The notes beneath the pieces were generated by a model. It saw only the letters and a program-made list of their open reading frames with translations. It ran no database searches and was not told the DNA's origin. This document shows positions 1 to 6,591 of a DNA stretch of 16,136 bases, piece by piece. How positions within the stretch are numbered: the first letter of the stretch is position 1; every line of letters begins with the position of its first letter. This DNA is from CF-113 sp035308345. GTDB lineage: Bacteria > Chloroflexota > Ktedonobacteria > Ktedonobacterales > Ktedonobacteraceae. Location of the stretch: NCBI GenBank assembly GCA_035308345.1, contig DATGGW010000409.1:1-16136 (forward strand), written 5' to 3'. Both the position numbers and the translations under genes were made by a program.

Positions 1-186
1 GCCGAGGCGCTCGTCCACAACGGACATAACCGCTCCGCGCTCGATGCCCTCAATGAAGCGACCGAACTGGACCGCAGTTATGCCCGCGCCTGGACGCTCA
101 AAGCCGATGTGTACGAATCATTGGGCAATCACCAGGAGGCGCAGAAAGCGCGCAAACGCGCCCGGCCCTGGGGAATGGTGAACTAA
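1..186 (+). CDS. C-terminal end of a TPR-repeat protein (partial)
   Basis: Open from the first base, frame 1, ending at the TAA at 184-186; 61 residues are visible. The segment ALDALNEATELDRSYARAW followed by a second helix with LGNHQEAQKA has the alternating small and aromatic residues of a tetratricopeptide repeat, a helical-hairpin protein-protein interaction module. The tail after the repeat is basic (KARKRARPW) and short, so this is the true end of the protein. No catalytic domain is visible, and the rest lies outside the window, so the role of the whole protein is unknown. It converges on the ABC permease gene with only one base between the two stop codons, leaving no room for a dedicated terminator hairpin between them. 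Confidence 0.75.
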   Translation, partial: AEALVHNGHNRSALDALNEATELDRSYARAWTLKADVYESLGNHQEAQKARKRARPWGMVN

Positions 187-187
187 C

Positions 188-1294
188 TTAACTTGCTATA
201 CCCCGGCGCATCGAGAGCGTGCCCAGCACAATCGCAGCCAGCGCCGAAAGCGCCAGCACCGTCATATCCAACGCAAACTGGTCGGACGCGCTGTAGAAAA
301 CGGCCTGTTCAAGCGCGTGCCTGCCATATGTCAAAGGCACAAAGGCGGCGATATTCTGGAGCCAGTCCGGCTCAAAGGCCAGCACGCCAATTCCGCCTGC
401 CAGAAAGAACAGGTAGATCGCAACATTGATGGAGATGGCAATCACCACCTGAACACGACGCAGCGCGGCCCCGATGGCAACACCAAGTCCCGCGCTGAAT
501 AACGATATCAGGGCAATTGTGAGCAGCGAGCTCAACCAGTAGATCCCCTGTGGCTGCGTCCAACCAAGTACATAGCCCAAGAGCAGCACCAGCGCACCCA
601 GAATAAAGGTGATGGCAAAGCCCGCGAACACCTTTCCGGCGATGATCGCTCCCCGCGCCGCAGGCGAGAGCAAGAGCTCTTTGATCGTGCGGCTTTCCCA
701 CTCACGCGCAGTTGAGAGACCACCATTGATGAGACCGCTAATCATGAGCAGCAACAGGATCGTTGGGAGGACGTTGTACTGGAAAATCTGCACATCGCGA
801 TGTCGCAGATCGCTCTCCTGCATGGTCACTTTGATGGAGCTGGCGTTCCCCTGCGCGTGATAAAACTGCGTGATAGCATCCGGCACAGAGCGCCGGATAT
901 CATTAGTGAAATCCAGGTTCAGGTTATTTACGGTGACATCGATGGGCGCGCTCACATGGGCATCGACACGCTGCGTGAAACCGGCGGGAATGGTGATAAC
1001 AGCCACCACGTCGATATTATTGAGCAACGCCTGCGCCTGCGATGTCGTGGCATCGGTTATGCGAAAAACATCGGCATTATGAATAATTTGCGCCATCTGT
1101 TGCCCTTTCGTCCCTTGATCGAGTGTGACAAGCGCCACCGGGCTGCGCCCAACGGCGACCGCTCCCAGCGCATTCACCAGCAAAAAGCCAATCGGAGGCA
1201 GCAGGGTGGCCGCGATATTGGCAGGCTGGCGCAGCCAGATGCGCACATCATTTCTGAGAATGACCCGGATTGCGCGAAAAAATGCTATAATCAT
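188..1294 (-). CDS. ABC-2 type exporter permease (second permease of the operon)
   Basis: 368 aa inner-membrane subunit of an ABC-2 exporter. The order is typical of the ABC2_membrane_3 / YhhJ-like group: one N-terminal membrane helix (about 28-48), a large extracytoplasmic domain (about 50-170), then five hydrophobic segments (about 174-193, 218-242, 253-277, 283-305, 343-363). The motif AREWESRTIKELLLSP (about 196-211) is the conserved cytoplasmic coupling element after the second helix. It is a paralogue of the permease just upstream: both carry NNLN-(L/T)-DFTNDIRR in the external domain and the same coupling motif, so they probably form a heterodimer served by the ATPase at 2449-3429. Start is ATG at 1294, 26 nt after the upstream stop. 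The exported substrate cannot be read from sequence; drug or lipid export is the family norm. Confidence 0.88.
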   Translation of the reverse strand: MIIAFFRAIRVILRNDVRIWLRQPANIAATLLPPIGFLLVNALGAVAVGRSPVALVTLDQGTKGQQMAQIIHNADVFRITDATTSQAQALLNNIDVVAVITIPAGFTQRVDAHVSAPIDVTVNNLNLDFTNDIRRSVPDAITQFYHAQGNASSIKVTMQESDLRHRDVQIFQYNVLPTILLLLMISGLINGGLSTAREWESRTIKELLLSPAARGAIIAGKVFAGFAITFILGALVLLLGYVLGWTQPQGIYWLSSLLTIALISLFSAGLGVAIGAALRRVQVVIAISINVAIYLFFLAGGIGVLAFEPDWLQNIAAFVPLTYGRHALEQAVFYSASDQFALDMTVLALSALAAIVLGTLSMRRGIAS

Positions 1295-1320
1295 TTCACT
1301 TTCTCTCTTCCCTGCCCGTA

Positions 1321-2436
1321 CTAATGCGCCAGGGTGCTGCGCCGCAGCACAATCGAGGCCACGATCATCAAGGCCAGCGCGTAGATGCCGAGTATCAAGG
1401 CATTGGCGCCAATACCATAGGTGTTGAGAATAAAATTATGGAACGCATGTTGTTGTAACACGATAGCGTAGTAAATGGGAAAAATTTGCGCGATTACCTG
1501 TATGGCCGGTGTGGTAAAGGAAATCGGGCCAAAAGCGCCGCTTAAAAAGAAGAGCGGGATGGCTGTTCCAAAGGAGAGCGCGATCACCGGCTGGCGCACT
1601 TTCAGCAGCGTGCCGAGCAGCGTACCGAAAGCGATGAAGATCAAGAGCGAGAGCAGCGTAAAGCCAATGACCTCATCCCAGTGCGCAGGTCGGACACCAA
1701 TTATAAAGATCAGCACAGACAGGACGACGATCACAGAGGCAATGCTCATCACAAAAGCGCCCAGCATTTTCCCCAGGATAACTGCCCAGCGGCGCGCGGG
1801 AGAAAGCAATAGTTCCTTGATGGTTTCATTTTCATACTCGCGGGCTGCGGCTGTGCCTGATTGCAAGATTCCGGCCAGCACCAGTCCAATCACCAGGATT
1901 GAGACCGTTAAATAGGGAATATAATCGGTATCCTGCGACTGGAGATCAAACTCGTGCGGCGTGATGTTGACCAGATTTGGAAAAGCTTTCGCATAAAAGC
2001 TGGTGATGGAAAGCGGAATGGCGCGCCGGATATCATTGGTAAAATCGGTATTCAGGTTGTTGATCTGCACTCCCACCTGCACCGGCTGGCTCTGTCGGAT
2101 TTGTGCGTCAAAATTGGTGGGAATTGTGACCACGGCCACGATTCTTCCGGTTGAGATCAAGTTTTGCGCATCGCTCGCGCTGGCAACTTGCAGGCGGAAC
2201 GAATGCGCATGGCTCATAGCAACGTAAAATTGCTGCGCGTAAGGCCCTGTGTCGTGCATAACCACCGCGGTAGGAGCCTGGCCACCCGATATAACAAACA
2301 GGCTGAGCAGGATCAGCACGTTGAGCGGAACGAAAATACCAATAATGGTAAACACGCGCTCGGTAAGGGCGCTCTTGATATCCTTTTTCATGCAAGCCCA
2401 GATGACTCGCAAGGTGTAAGCAGGTTCCCCGTACAT
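1321..2436 (-). CDS. ABC-2 type exporter permease (first permease of the operon)
   Basis: 371 aa membrane subunit with the same plan as its neighbour: N-terminal helix at about 30-50, external domain to about 170, then five membrane segments (about 175-193, 220-247, 257-278, 283-303, 343-363). The coupling motif AREYENETIKELLLSPARR sits at about 198-216, and NNLNTDFTNDIRR at about 126-138 matches the second permease. ATG at 2436 is preceded by AGGGA at a spacing of 7 nt and begins 12 nt after the ATPase stop, so the three genes form one operon. Together with 188-1294 it should make the transmembrane pore of a two-permease exporter. Substrate unknown. Confidence 0.88.
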   Translation of the reverse strand: MYGEPAYTLRVIWACMKKDIKSALTERVFTIIGIFVPLNVLILLSLFVISGGQAPTAVVMHDTGPYAQQFYVAMSHAHSFRLQVASASDAQNLISTGRIVAVVTIPTNFDAQIRQSQPVQVGVQINNLNTDFTNDIRRAIPLSITSFYAKAFPNLVNITPHEFDLQSQDTDYIPYLTVSILVIGLVLAGILQSGTAAAREYENETIKELLLSPARRWAVILGKMLGAFVMSIASVIVVLSVLIFIIGVRPAHWDEVIGFTLLSLLIFIAFGTLLGTLLKVRQPVIALSFGTAIPLFFLSGAFGPISFTTPAIQVIAQIFPIYYAIVLQQHAFHNFILNTYGIGANALILGIYALALMIVASIVLRRSTLAH

Positions 2437-2448
2437 ATTATTCCCTAT

Positions 2449-3429
2449 CTAATCGCGCAGCGCTGTACCTGTCAGCAGCAGGAAAATCTCGTCAAGATTG
2501 GGCTCGCGTATATTAATATCTTTGATCTCCCCTTCTTGAGAAAGAATATTGATAATCTGAGCCACAACGTTGCTTGTGCCCTGCACGGTGATCTTGAGGT
2601 GTGTTCCCTCCTGCGTCACATCATTGACATCCATAAGCGCGCGTAATGCAGCCGTGTCCCTGATTGGCTGCGCGGTTTCCACTTCGATGACGCTGCCGCC
2701 ATAGGTCTTTTTAAGGTGCTCAGGAGTATCGACCGCGATGAGTTTGCCATGATCGATAATTGCCAGCCGCTCGCACAGCGCCTGCGCTTCTTCCAGGTAG
2801 TTGGTAGTAATCAAAACGGTCTTACCCTGGTCGCGCAGGGCGAGAATGTAGTCCCAGATAACGCGCCGGGCCTGCACATCGACCCCCAGCGTCGGCTCGT
2901 CAAGATAGATCAACTGCGGATCATGCAACAACGCCCGCGCCAGGGCCAGGCGGCGTTTCATGCCACCCGAGAATGTGCCAACCCGAGAGTCCTTGCGATC
3001 CAGTAATTGCACCAGCTCGAGTAGCCGCGTGATACGCTCCTTCTTCTCTTTGCGCGGGATGCCAAAGAGGTCGGCGTGAAAATCCATATTTGTCCAGGCT
3101 GATAGTTCCTCGTAGAGCGCGGTCTCCTGCGGCACCGAACCCAATATCTGGCGCACCTGGCGAGCGTTGTGCCGCACATCGTAACCCATGACGCGCACTT
3201 CACCGCTGGTCGGCGTGCTCAGCCCGCTAATCATATTGATGGTGGTCGTTTTGCCTGAGCCGTTGGGTCCCAGCAGCCCAAAAATTTCTCCCTGCCTTAT
3301 GGATAGCGAGAGATGATCGATGGCGCGAAACGATCCAAACGATTTGGATAATTCTTTGACTTCAATCGCCAGTTTTCCTGTTGTTTCCATGTGTGAAGGT
3401 GATGTTACTTGCGTCACATCCTTATCCAT
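2449..3429 (-). CDS. ABC exporter ATP-binding subunit, drug-resistance (DrrA-like) type
   Basis: 326 aa cytoplasmic ATPase that powers the two ABC-2 permeases downstream. Walker A is GPNGSGKTT (54-62), the Q-loop is around Q101, the signature is FSGGMKRR (153-160) and Walker B is LIYLDEPTLGVD (173-184). A C-terminal extension of about 90 residues ends in NIREPNLDEIFLLLTG, the tail usual in DrrA/CcmA-like exporters. The switch (H-loop) position is Asn, in ITTNYLEEA (N210), instead of His. DrrA-type ATPases often have Gln here, so this points to that branch more than to a dead enzyme. ATG at 3429 is the first gene of the operon. The 117 bp between it and the mobile unit should hold its promoter, but no convincing -35/-10 pair is visible. 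Confidence 0.9.
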   Translation of the reverse strand: MDKDVTQVTSPSHMETTGKLAIEVKELSKSFGSFRAIDHLSLSIRQGEIFGLLGPNGSGKTTTINMISGLSTPTSGEVRVMGYDVRHNARQVRQILGSVPQETALYEELSAWTNMDFHADLFGIPRKEKKERITRLLELVQLLDRKDSRVGTFSGGMKRRLALARALLHDPQLIYLDEPTLGVDVQARRVIWDYILALRDQGKTVLITTNYLEEAQALCERLAIIDHGKLIAVDTPEHLKKTYGGSVIEVETAQPIRDTAALRALMDVNDVTQEGTHLKITVQGTSNVVAQIINILSQEGEIKDINIREPNLDEIFLLLTGTALRD

Positions 3430-3519
3430 GCATTACCTGCTTTCCCATTATTCCCATAGCCTCAGTTTCAATCCTGAAAAGCGCTCGCGGGCCTGAGATG
3501 TTCAGTTCCTTGCAGTAAA

Positions 3520-3538
3520 CTTTGGCAACAGGCCAAAG
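3520..3538. promoter_or_regulatory. Perfect 7-bp inverted repeat upstream of the ABC operon
   Basis: CTTTGGC, a 5-bp spacer AACAG, then GCCAAAG. It lies about 90 bp upstream of the ABC ATPase start and 8 bp from the insertion boundary at 3547. No T-run follows on either strand, so it is not a typical intrinsic terminator. It could be an operator for the exporter operon; no cognate regulator can be named. Confidence 0.3.
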
Positions 3539-3543
3539 CGTTC

Positions 3544-3560
3544 TTAGAGCGTGTTTTGGA
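3544..3560 (+). repeat. Outer left terminal repeat of the mobile unit with TTA flank
   Basis: TTA (3544-3546) followed by GAGCGTGTTTTGG. The first ten bases of the end are identical to the IS end at 5685. The full 17 bases match the right end at 6545 with three differences. No transposase lies next to this end, so on its own it is an orphan IS tip. Confidence 0.6.
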
Positions 3561-3756
3561 AAGAAAGCCGCTGCTCACACCGTACTCCTGCCAGTGTGGC
3601 CGTACGAGCAGCCAGGCGTTGGGCGTCCCGAGTTGTACTGCGGATACGGTAGCCACTGACGGAAGCCGGGGCAGACACCATCGACGAGGAGGCCATCCGC
3701 TCGTGCTGGACATCTCGCATCTTGCGCGGACGTCTCGCCGGTTCTCGGCGGAGTAG

Positions 3757-4350
3757 TCAAGTGATGCGCCATCCCGCGACGAGCGCGCCGAGCGTGTCGC
3801 GCCAAAGCGCCTCCGCGCTGCCCGGTAGCATTCGGCCGCGCAGTTCGAGCGCGGCCAACCCCTCACAGACCGCAGTGAAGGCGCAGAGAGCCTCCGCCAC
3901 GCTCCGCTGGCCGAGTTGGCCCCCCTCCGCCAGCCGGCCGACGCGGCCCTGTAAACGAGCCAGGGCCTGGTCGGACGCGTCACGGAATTGGCAAGCGAGA
4001 TCGGGTGACATCCCCTCGTGTTGAAAGCCGATCCGCAACAGGGCGGGATGGTCTAACACGAAGCGGCGAAAGACCAGGACGCCCGCCTCCACCAGGTCGT
4101 TCGCCGGATCGCTCGTGGTGGGCAAGGCGTCGAGCGCAGCCTCGAGTAGATGGAAGGCGCGTGCGCCGAGCGCGACGACCAGCCCGTCCTTCGACCCGAA
4201 CAGACTGTAGACCGCGCGGGTGGTGGCCTCCACCGCGTTGGCAACGCGCCGGACGGAGAGCGCGTCCAACCCATCCGCATCCACGATGTGCTCCGCGGCC
4301 TCGAGCAGGGCACTCGCCACACGCTCGTCATATTCTCTCGGTCGGCCCAT
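3757..4350 (-). CDS. TetR-family transcriptional repressor
   Basis: 197 aa from ATG at 4350. This start is chosen because AAAGGTG lies just upstream and MGRPREYDERV is a normal TetR opening; the frame stays open for 41 more codons but those cross the operator region. The N-terminal DNA-binding domain (about 6-57) includes the helix-turn-helix LSVRRVANAVEATTRAVYSLFG (about 31-52, in two helices) and the usual SKDGL after it. The C-terminal ligand and dimer domain (about 75-197) contains FRRFVLDHPALLRIGF, similar to the TetR_C_33/WHG type. It is divergent from the FAD oxidoreductase, and the 134-bp gap holds GTTAC/GTAAC palindromes, so it very probably represses itself and that gene. The inducer is unknown, perhaps a substrate or product of the oxidoreductase. 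Confidence 0.88.
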   Translation of the reverse strand: MGRPREYDERVASALLEAAEHIVDADGLDALSVRRVANAVEATTRAVYSLFGSKDGLVVALGARAFHLLEAALDALPTTSDPANDLVEAGVLVFRRFVLDHPALLRIGFQHEGMSPDLACQFRDASDQALARLQGRVGRLAEGGQLGQRSVAEALCAFTAVCEGLAALELRGRMLPGSAEALWRDTLGALVAGWRIT

Positions 4351-4362
4351 CTTGACACCTTT

Positions 4363-4407
4363 GCGTAACGGTGTTACATTATTCCCTGTTACGTAACAGT
4401 GTAACAC
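4363..4407. promoter_or_regulatory. TetR operator cluster: GTAAC/GTTAC palindromes
   Basis: Site 1 is GTAAC-GGT-GTTAC (4365-4377). Site 2 is the perfect 14-bp palindrome CTGTTACGTAACAG (4386-4399). A further half-site, GTAAC, sits at 4401-4405 inside GTGTAACAC. Five half-sites thus lie in 41 bp. The sites fall 15 bp or more upstream of the TetR start and 80 bp or more upstream of the oxidoreductase start. A -10-like AATAAT on the minus strand (4378-4383) lies between sites 1 and 2, so a bound repressor would cover the TetR promoter. The binding protein is inferred from position to be the adjacent TetR. Confidence 0.65.
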
Positions 4408-4472
4408 AAAGGCGTGGTCGAGGGCAATGGCGCGCGACGACGCGGACAGCCACCCCTCACCACTTGCAAGCA

Positions 4473-4480
4473 AGGGAGGA
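4473..4480 (+). promoter_or_regulatory. Ribosome binding site that fixes the oxidoreductase start
   Basis: AGGGAGGA, 4 nt before the ATG at 4485. The same frame is open back to 4371, but the upstream 38 codons overlap the operator cluster and read as low-complexity, so 4485 is the supported start. Confidence 0.7.
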
Positions 4481-4484
4481 TATC

Positions 4485-5729
4485 ATGGACATATCGGCAG
4501 TAGATGTAGTGGTGATTGGTGGGGGCGTGCAGGGGCTCGTCATGCTGGACACGCTGATCACCGCGGGCTACTCCTGCGCGCTCGTGACCGAGGGGGACCT
4601 CGGCGCGGGGCAAACGCTCCACTCGCATGGCTTCCTAAACACTGGCTTCGGCCTGTCCGGAAGCTCGCTCCCGCAAGCAGCGGCGCAGCTTGTCCATCCC
4701 TTTTTGCGCGCCCGCGGGGTCACCTTGACAGGCAACTGGGCCGTCCTTCCACCGCCCGGACTGCGTGGGCTGCTGCTGCGCGCTCGTCCAGCATTCGCGC
4801 GGCTCCCGTCGGCCCACCTGCCCGAGGGCTTTTCTCCGGCATTCAGGGAGACAGCCCGTGCGCTGCCCGACTACAGCTTCAACAAGCGAGAGTTGGTTGC
4901 GGCGCTCAGCCAGGGCCGCGAGCAATACATCATCCGCGGGACCGTCACCGGCTTCCGGGGGCGTAATCCGGTCGAGGCGGTCGTGCTACGGCCAGAGAGC
5001 AGCCCAGAGGTCGAGCTACGCACCAGGGCGGTCGTGGTGGCCGCCGGCTGTGGGAGCAAGCGGCTGCTCCGCACCCTCGTCGGTCCCGCGCCCCAGCTCA
5101 AACGGATCAAGCATCGCGTCGTGCACATGCTCTGCCTGCGCGCCCCACACCACACGCTCCCGGCGACCAGCATCGCTGCCCTCTCGCTCGGGCTGCTGCT
5201 GGCGGCGCACGACGATGGCGAGCGCGTCACGTGGTACGTGACGCCCATGAAGCTGGGAGGACCGTCGTTCGATGACGTCCCCAACGATGCCGCAGCTCCC
5301 GCGGACCCCACCTTGCTCCGGCGTGCGTGGGACGCGCTGCGGACGCTCTATCCCCCGTTGCTCGGCATTGAGGGCCTGCAGGTTGGGCACTACGCCGGGT
5401 ACCGGCAGGACATCGGGTACCGGCCGGGCGCGCGCCTGTGTGCAGTGATCGCCGGTGCTGGCAATGTGATCGCCGCCTTGCCGTCGGGCCTGGTGGGACC
5501 GTGGCGCAACGCCGCCGACGCGCTCACCCTGCTGCGTGGCCTCGCCGCGCCGAGTGCCACTCAGCCTGCTCTGGCGGGAGCGGGCCAAGACGTGTGCGTT
5601 GGCAGCCCGGTGGAAAATCGGCCTGGGTTCGTATGGCACTCGTGGGAGGACTGGTTGCACTCACTGCCACAACTGACCGCCTCAGAGCGTGTTTGGGTAC
5701 CGGTTACATCCTCCGACCCAGACGGGTGA
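4485..5729 (+). CDS. FAD-dependent oxidoreductase, DAO-like family, 3' end fused into the IS
   Basis: 414 aa from ATG 4485. The N-terminal Rossmann fold VVVIGGGVQGL (8-18) is the dinucleotide-binding GxGxxG, with E36 at the end of the second strand to bind the ribose. A later TRAVVVAAGCGSKRLL segment (about 180-196) is the second FAD contact typical of D-amino-acid-oxidase-like flavoproteins. The GAGNVIAALPSGLVGPWRNAADAL stretch is the C-terminal FAD-closing region. Substrate unknown; no amine- or amino-acid-specific residues can be assigned. The first 400 codons precede the IS end at 5685. The last 14 residues (ERVWVPVTSSDPDG) are read from IS DNA, so the native C-terminus is lost. Because the flavin fold looks complete, activity is possible. 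It is GC-richer than its surroundings and divergent from its likely TetR repressor. Confidence 0.8.
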   Translation: MDISAVDVVVIGGGVQGLVMLDTLITAGYSCALVTEGDLGAGQTLHSHGFLNTGFGLSGSSLPQAAAQLVHPFLRARGVTLTGNWAVLPPPGLRGLLLRARPAFARLPSAHLPEGFSPAFRETARALPDYSFNKRELVAALSQGREQYIIRGTVTGFRGRNPVEAVVLRPESSPEVELRTRAVVVAAGCGSKRLLRTLVGPAPQLKRIKHRVVHMLCLRAPHHTLPATSIAALSLGLLLAAHDDGERVTWYVTPMKLGGPSFDDVPNDAAAPADPTLLRRAWDALRTLYPPLLGIEGLQVGHYAGYRQDIGYRPGARLCAVIAGAGNVIAALPSGLVGPWRNAADALTLLRGLAAPSATQPALAGAGQDVCVGSPVENRPGFVWHSWEDWLHSLPQLTASERVWVPVTSSDPDG

Positions 5730-6545
5730 CGAGCAGTCGAGTCATTGCTATCTGGATGAGGGTTTCACTCGTTTGGACTTTTCGCTCGTAATCCTTGCTT
5801 AATCGTCTGCTGCGAGAAAACCACCCAAATGTTCGCTCTACCACCCATCTTCGGGGCAGAACGCTGAACCCACGCGTGCCTGGTGTGCGCTCGACTACTT
5901 CCAGATCCCAGTTGCCCTGGACAAGACACCATTGGGCTAGCTCCTGCCCTCGATAGGCAGCATCCGCCCAGATCTTTTTGAGACGCGGCAGGAGCGGGGC
6001 GAGACCGGCAAGCAGGCACCTGGCACCTTTACTATCATGCAGATCGGCTGGGGTGACATAAACCGAGAGCAGCAAGCCCAGAGTATCGACAAGGATGTGG
6101 CGCTTCCGTCCTTTCACGCACTTATGAGCATCAAAGCCGCAGATCCCGGCAGATTCTTCGACCGTCTTGACACTTTGCGCATCCATGATCGCTGCGCTCG
6201 GCTGCGCATTCCTGCCCACTCGCTCGCGTTCGGCTTCTCGCAAGGTTGTGAGCAGGCGCAACCAGGTGCCTTTGAGGCGTAAGCGTCGAAAATGGTAGAA
6301 CACCGTCTGCCAGGGTGGGAAGTTGCAGGGCAAATAGCGCCATGGACAGCCAGTGCGCAAGACATAAAAGATGGCATCGCAAATGGCACGCAGGAGGTGA
6401 ATTGGCGGTCTGCCACGTCTGGGCAAGGGAGGGAGATAGCGTTGCAGACACTCCCACTCCGCATCAGAAAGATTGCTGGGATAACTTGTACTCATCCTTC
6501 CAGTCTATCACATGAGGTCATCTCTACGATTTACAAAACAGGCTC
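5685..6545 (-). mobile_element. IS5-family insertion sequence, 861 bp
   Basis: The left end at 5685 is GAGCGTGTTTGGG; the right end, inward from 6545, is GAGCCTGTTTTGT. One intact transposase gene fills the element, with 19 bp between its stop and the left end and 50 bp between its start and the right end. Size, ends and transposase fit the IS5 family; the subgroup (IS1031- or IS427/IS402-like) cannot be settled by eye. Immediate flanks are TCA on the left and TTA on the right, so this 861-bp piece has no matching target duplication of its own. The matching flank is at 3544, outside the cargo. Confidence 0.85.
5704..6495 (-). CDS. IS5-family DDE transposase, intact
   Basis: 263 aa, single frame, no internal stop or frameshift. 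The N-terminal region LSDAEWECLQRYLPPLPRRG (9-28) is the DUF4096-type domain common to IS5-family transposases. The catalytic triad is visible: D105 in IMDAQSVKT, D178 in WADAAYRG and E220 in RWVVERTFGW, followed by the R-x3-RRLSKDYE signature (to about 237). All key residues are present, so the enzyme is probably competent to move its own IS, and perhaps the larger unit. A GGAAGG lies directly against the ATG at 6495, an unusually close spacing that may keep expression low. Confidence 0.92.
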   Translation of the reverse strand: MSTSYPSNLSDAEWECLQRYLPPLPRRGRPPIHLLRAICDAIFYVLRTGCPWRYLPCNFPPWQTVFYHFRRLRLKGTWLRLLTTLREAERERVGRNAQPSAAIMDAQSVKTVEESAGICGFDAHKCVKGRKRHILVDTLGLLLSVYVTPADLHDSKGARCLLAGLAPLLPRLKKIWADAAYRGQELAQWCLVQGNWDLEVVERTPGTRGFSVLPRRWVVERTFGWFSRSRRLSKDYERKVQTSETLIQIAMTRLLVTRLGRRM

Positions 6546-6591
6546 TTAATGAAATACTCGTAGACAATCATGAGCATGTCTGGTAATATCT

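Larger units (their letters stand above)
3430..3756. other. Non-coding stretch containing the left boundary of the mobile unit
   Basis: No gene is recognised here. 3430-3546 is the native upstream region of the ABC operon and contains a perfect inverted repeat, CTTTGGC-AACAG-GCCAAAG (3520-3538). From 3547 the sequence belongs to the mobile unit: an IS-type end, then about 190 bp of GC-rich DNA before the TetR stop codon. Short frames in this stretch on both strands show no recognisable domain, so a decayed second transposase is possible but not supported. Confidence 0.5.
3547..6545. mobile_element. Putative IS-mobilised cargo unit: TetR regulator, FAD oxidoreductase and IS5-family IS
   Basis: The left end reads GAGCGTGTTTTGGAAAG from 3547. 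The right end, read inward on the minus strand from 6545, is GAGCCTGTTTTGTAAAT. They agree at 14 of 17 positions, better than the inner IS end at 5685 does (11 of 17). The outer flanks are identical: TTA at 3544-3546 and TTA at 6546-6548, the TNA-type 3-bp duplication known for part of the IS5 family (IS1031 group). The inner end is flanked by TCA, which does not match. The simplest reading is that the whole 2,999-bp unit transposed as one piece using the outer left end and the shared right end. The alternative is that a left IS copy was deleted down to its tip. The cargo looks GC-richer than the flanks. Confidence 0.6.

Noticed and set aside
3468..3546. If the mobile unit is removed, a minus-strand frame from 6549-6600 continues into the frame ending at 3468
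   Set aside because: The joined frame contains no recognisable domain and does not continue the homology of the 119-aa sensor paralogue. It is likely a chance open frame across an intergenic region.
3547..3756. Decayed second transposase next to the orphan IS end
   Set aside because: I read both strands for the D-D-E surroundings or the N-terminal LSDAEW region and found neither. Only the tip of an IS is supported.
4371..4484. N-terminal 38-codon extension of the FAD oxidoreductase
   Set aside because: It runs through the operator palindromes and lacks a ribosome binding site. ATG 4485 has a strong one and starts right before the FAD-binding strand.
5016..5660. 214-codon frame antisense to the FAD oxidoreductase
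   Set aside because: An antisense shadow of a GC-rich gene; the translation is low-complexity Arg/Gly/Val with no recognisable fold.
5682..5687. Target duplication for the 861-bp IS alone
   Set aside because: The left flank is TCA and the right flank is TTA. They do not match, unlike the outer pair at 3544 and 6546.
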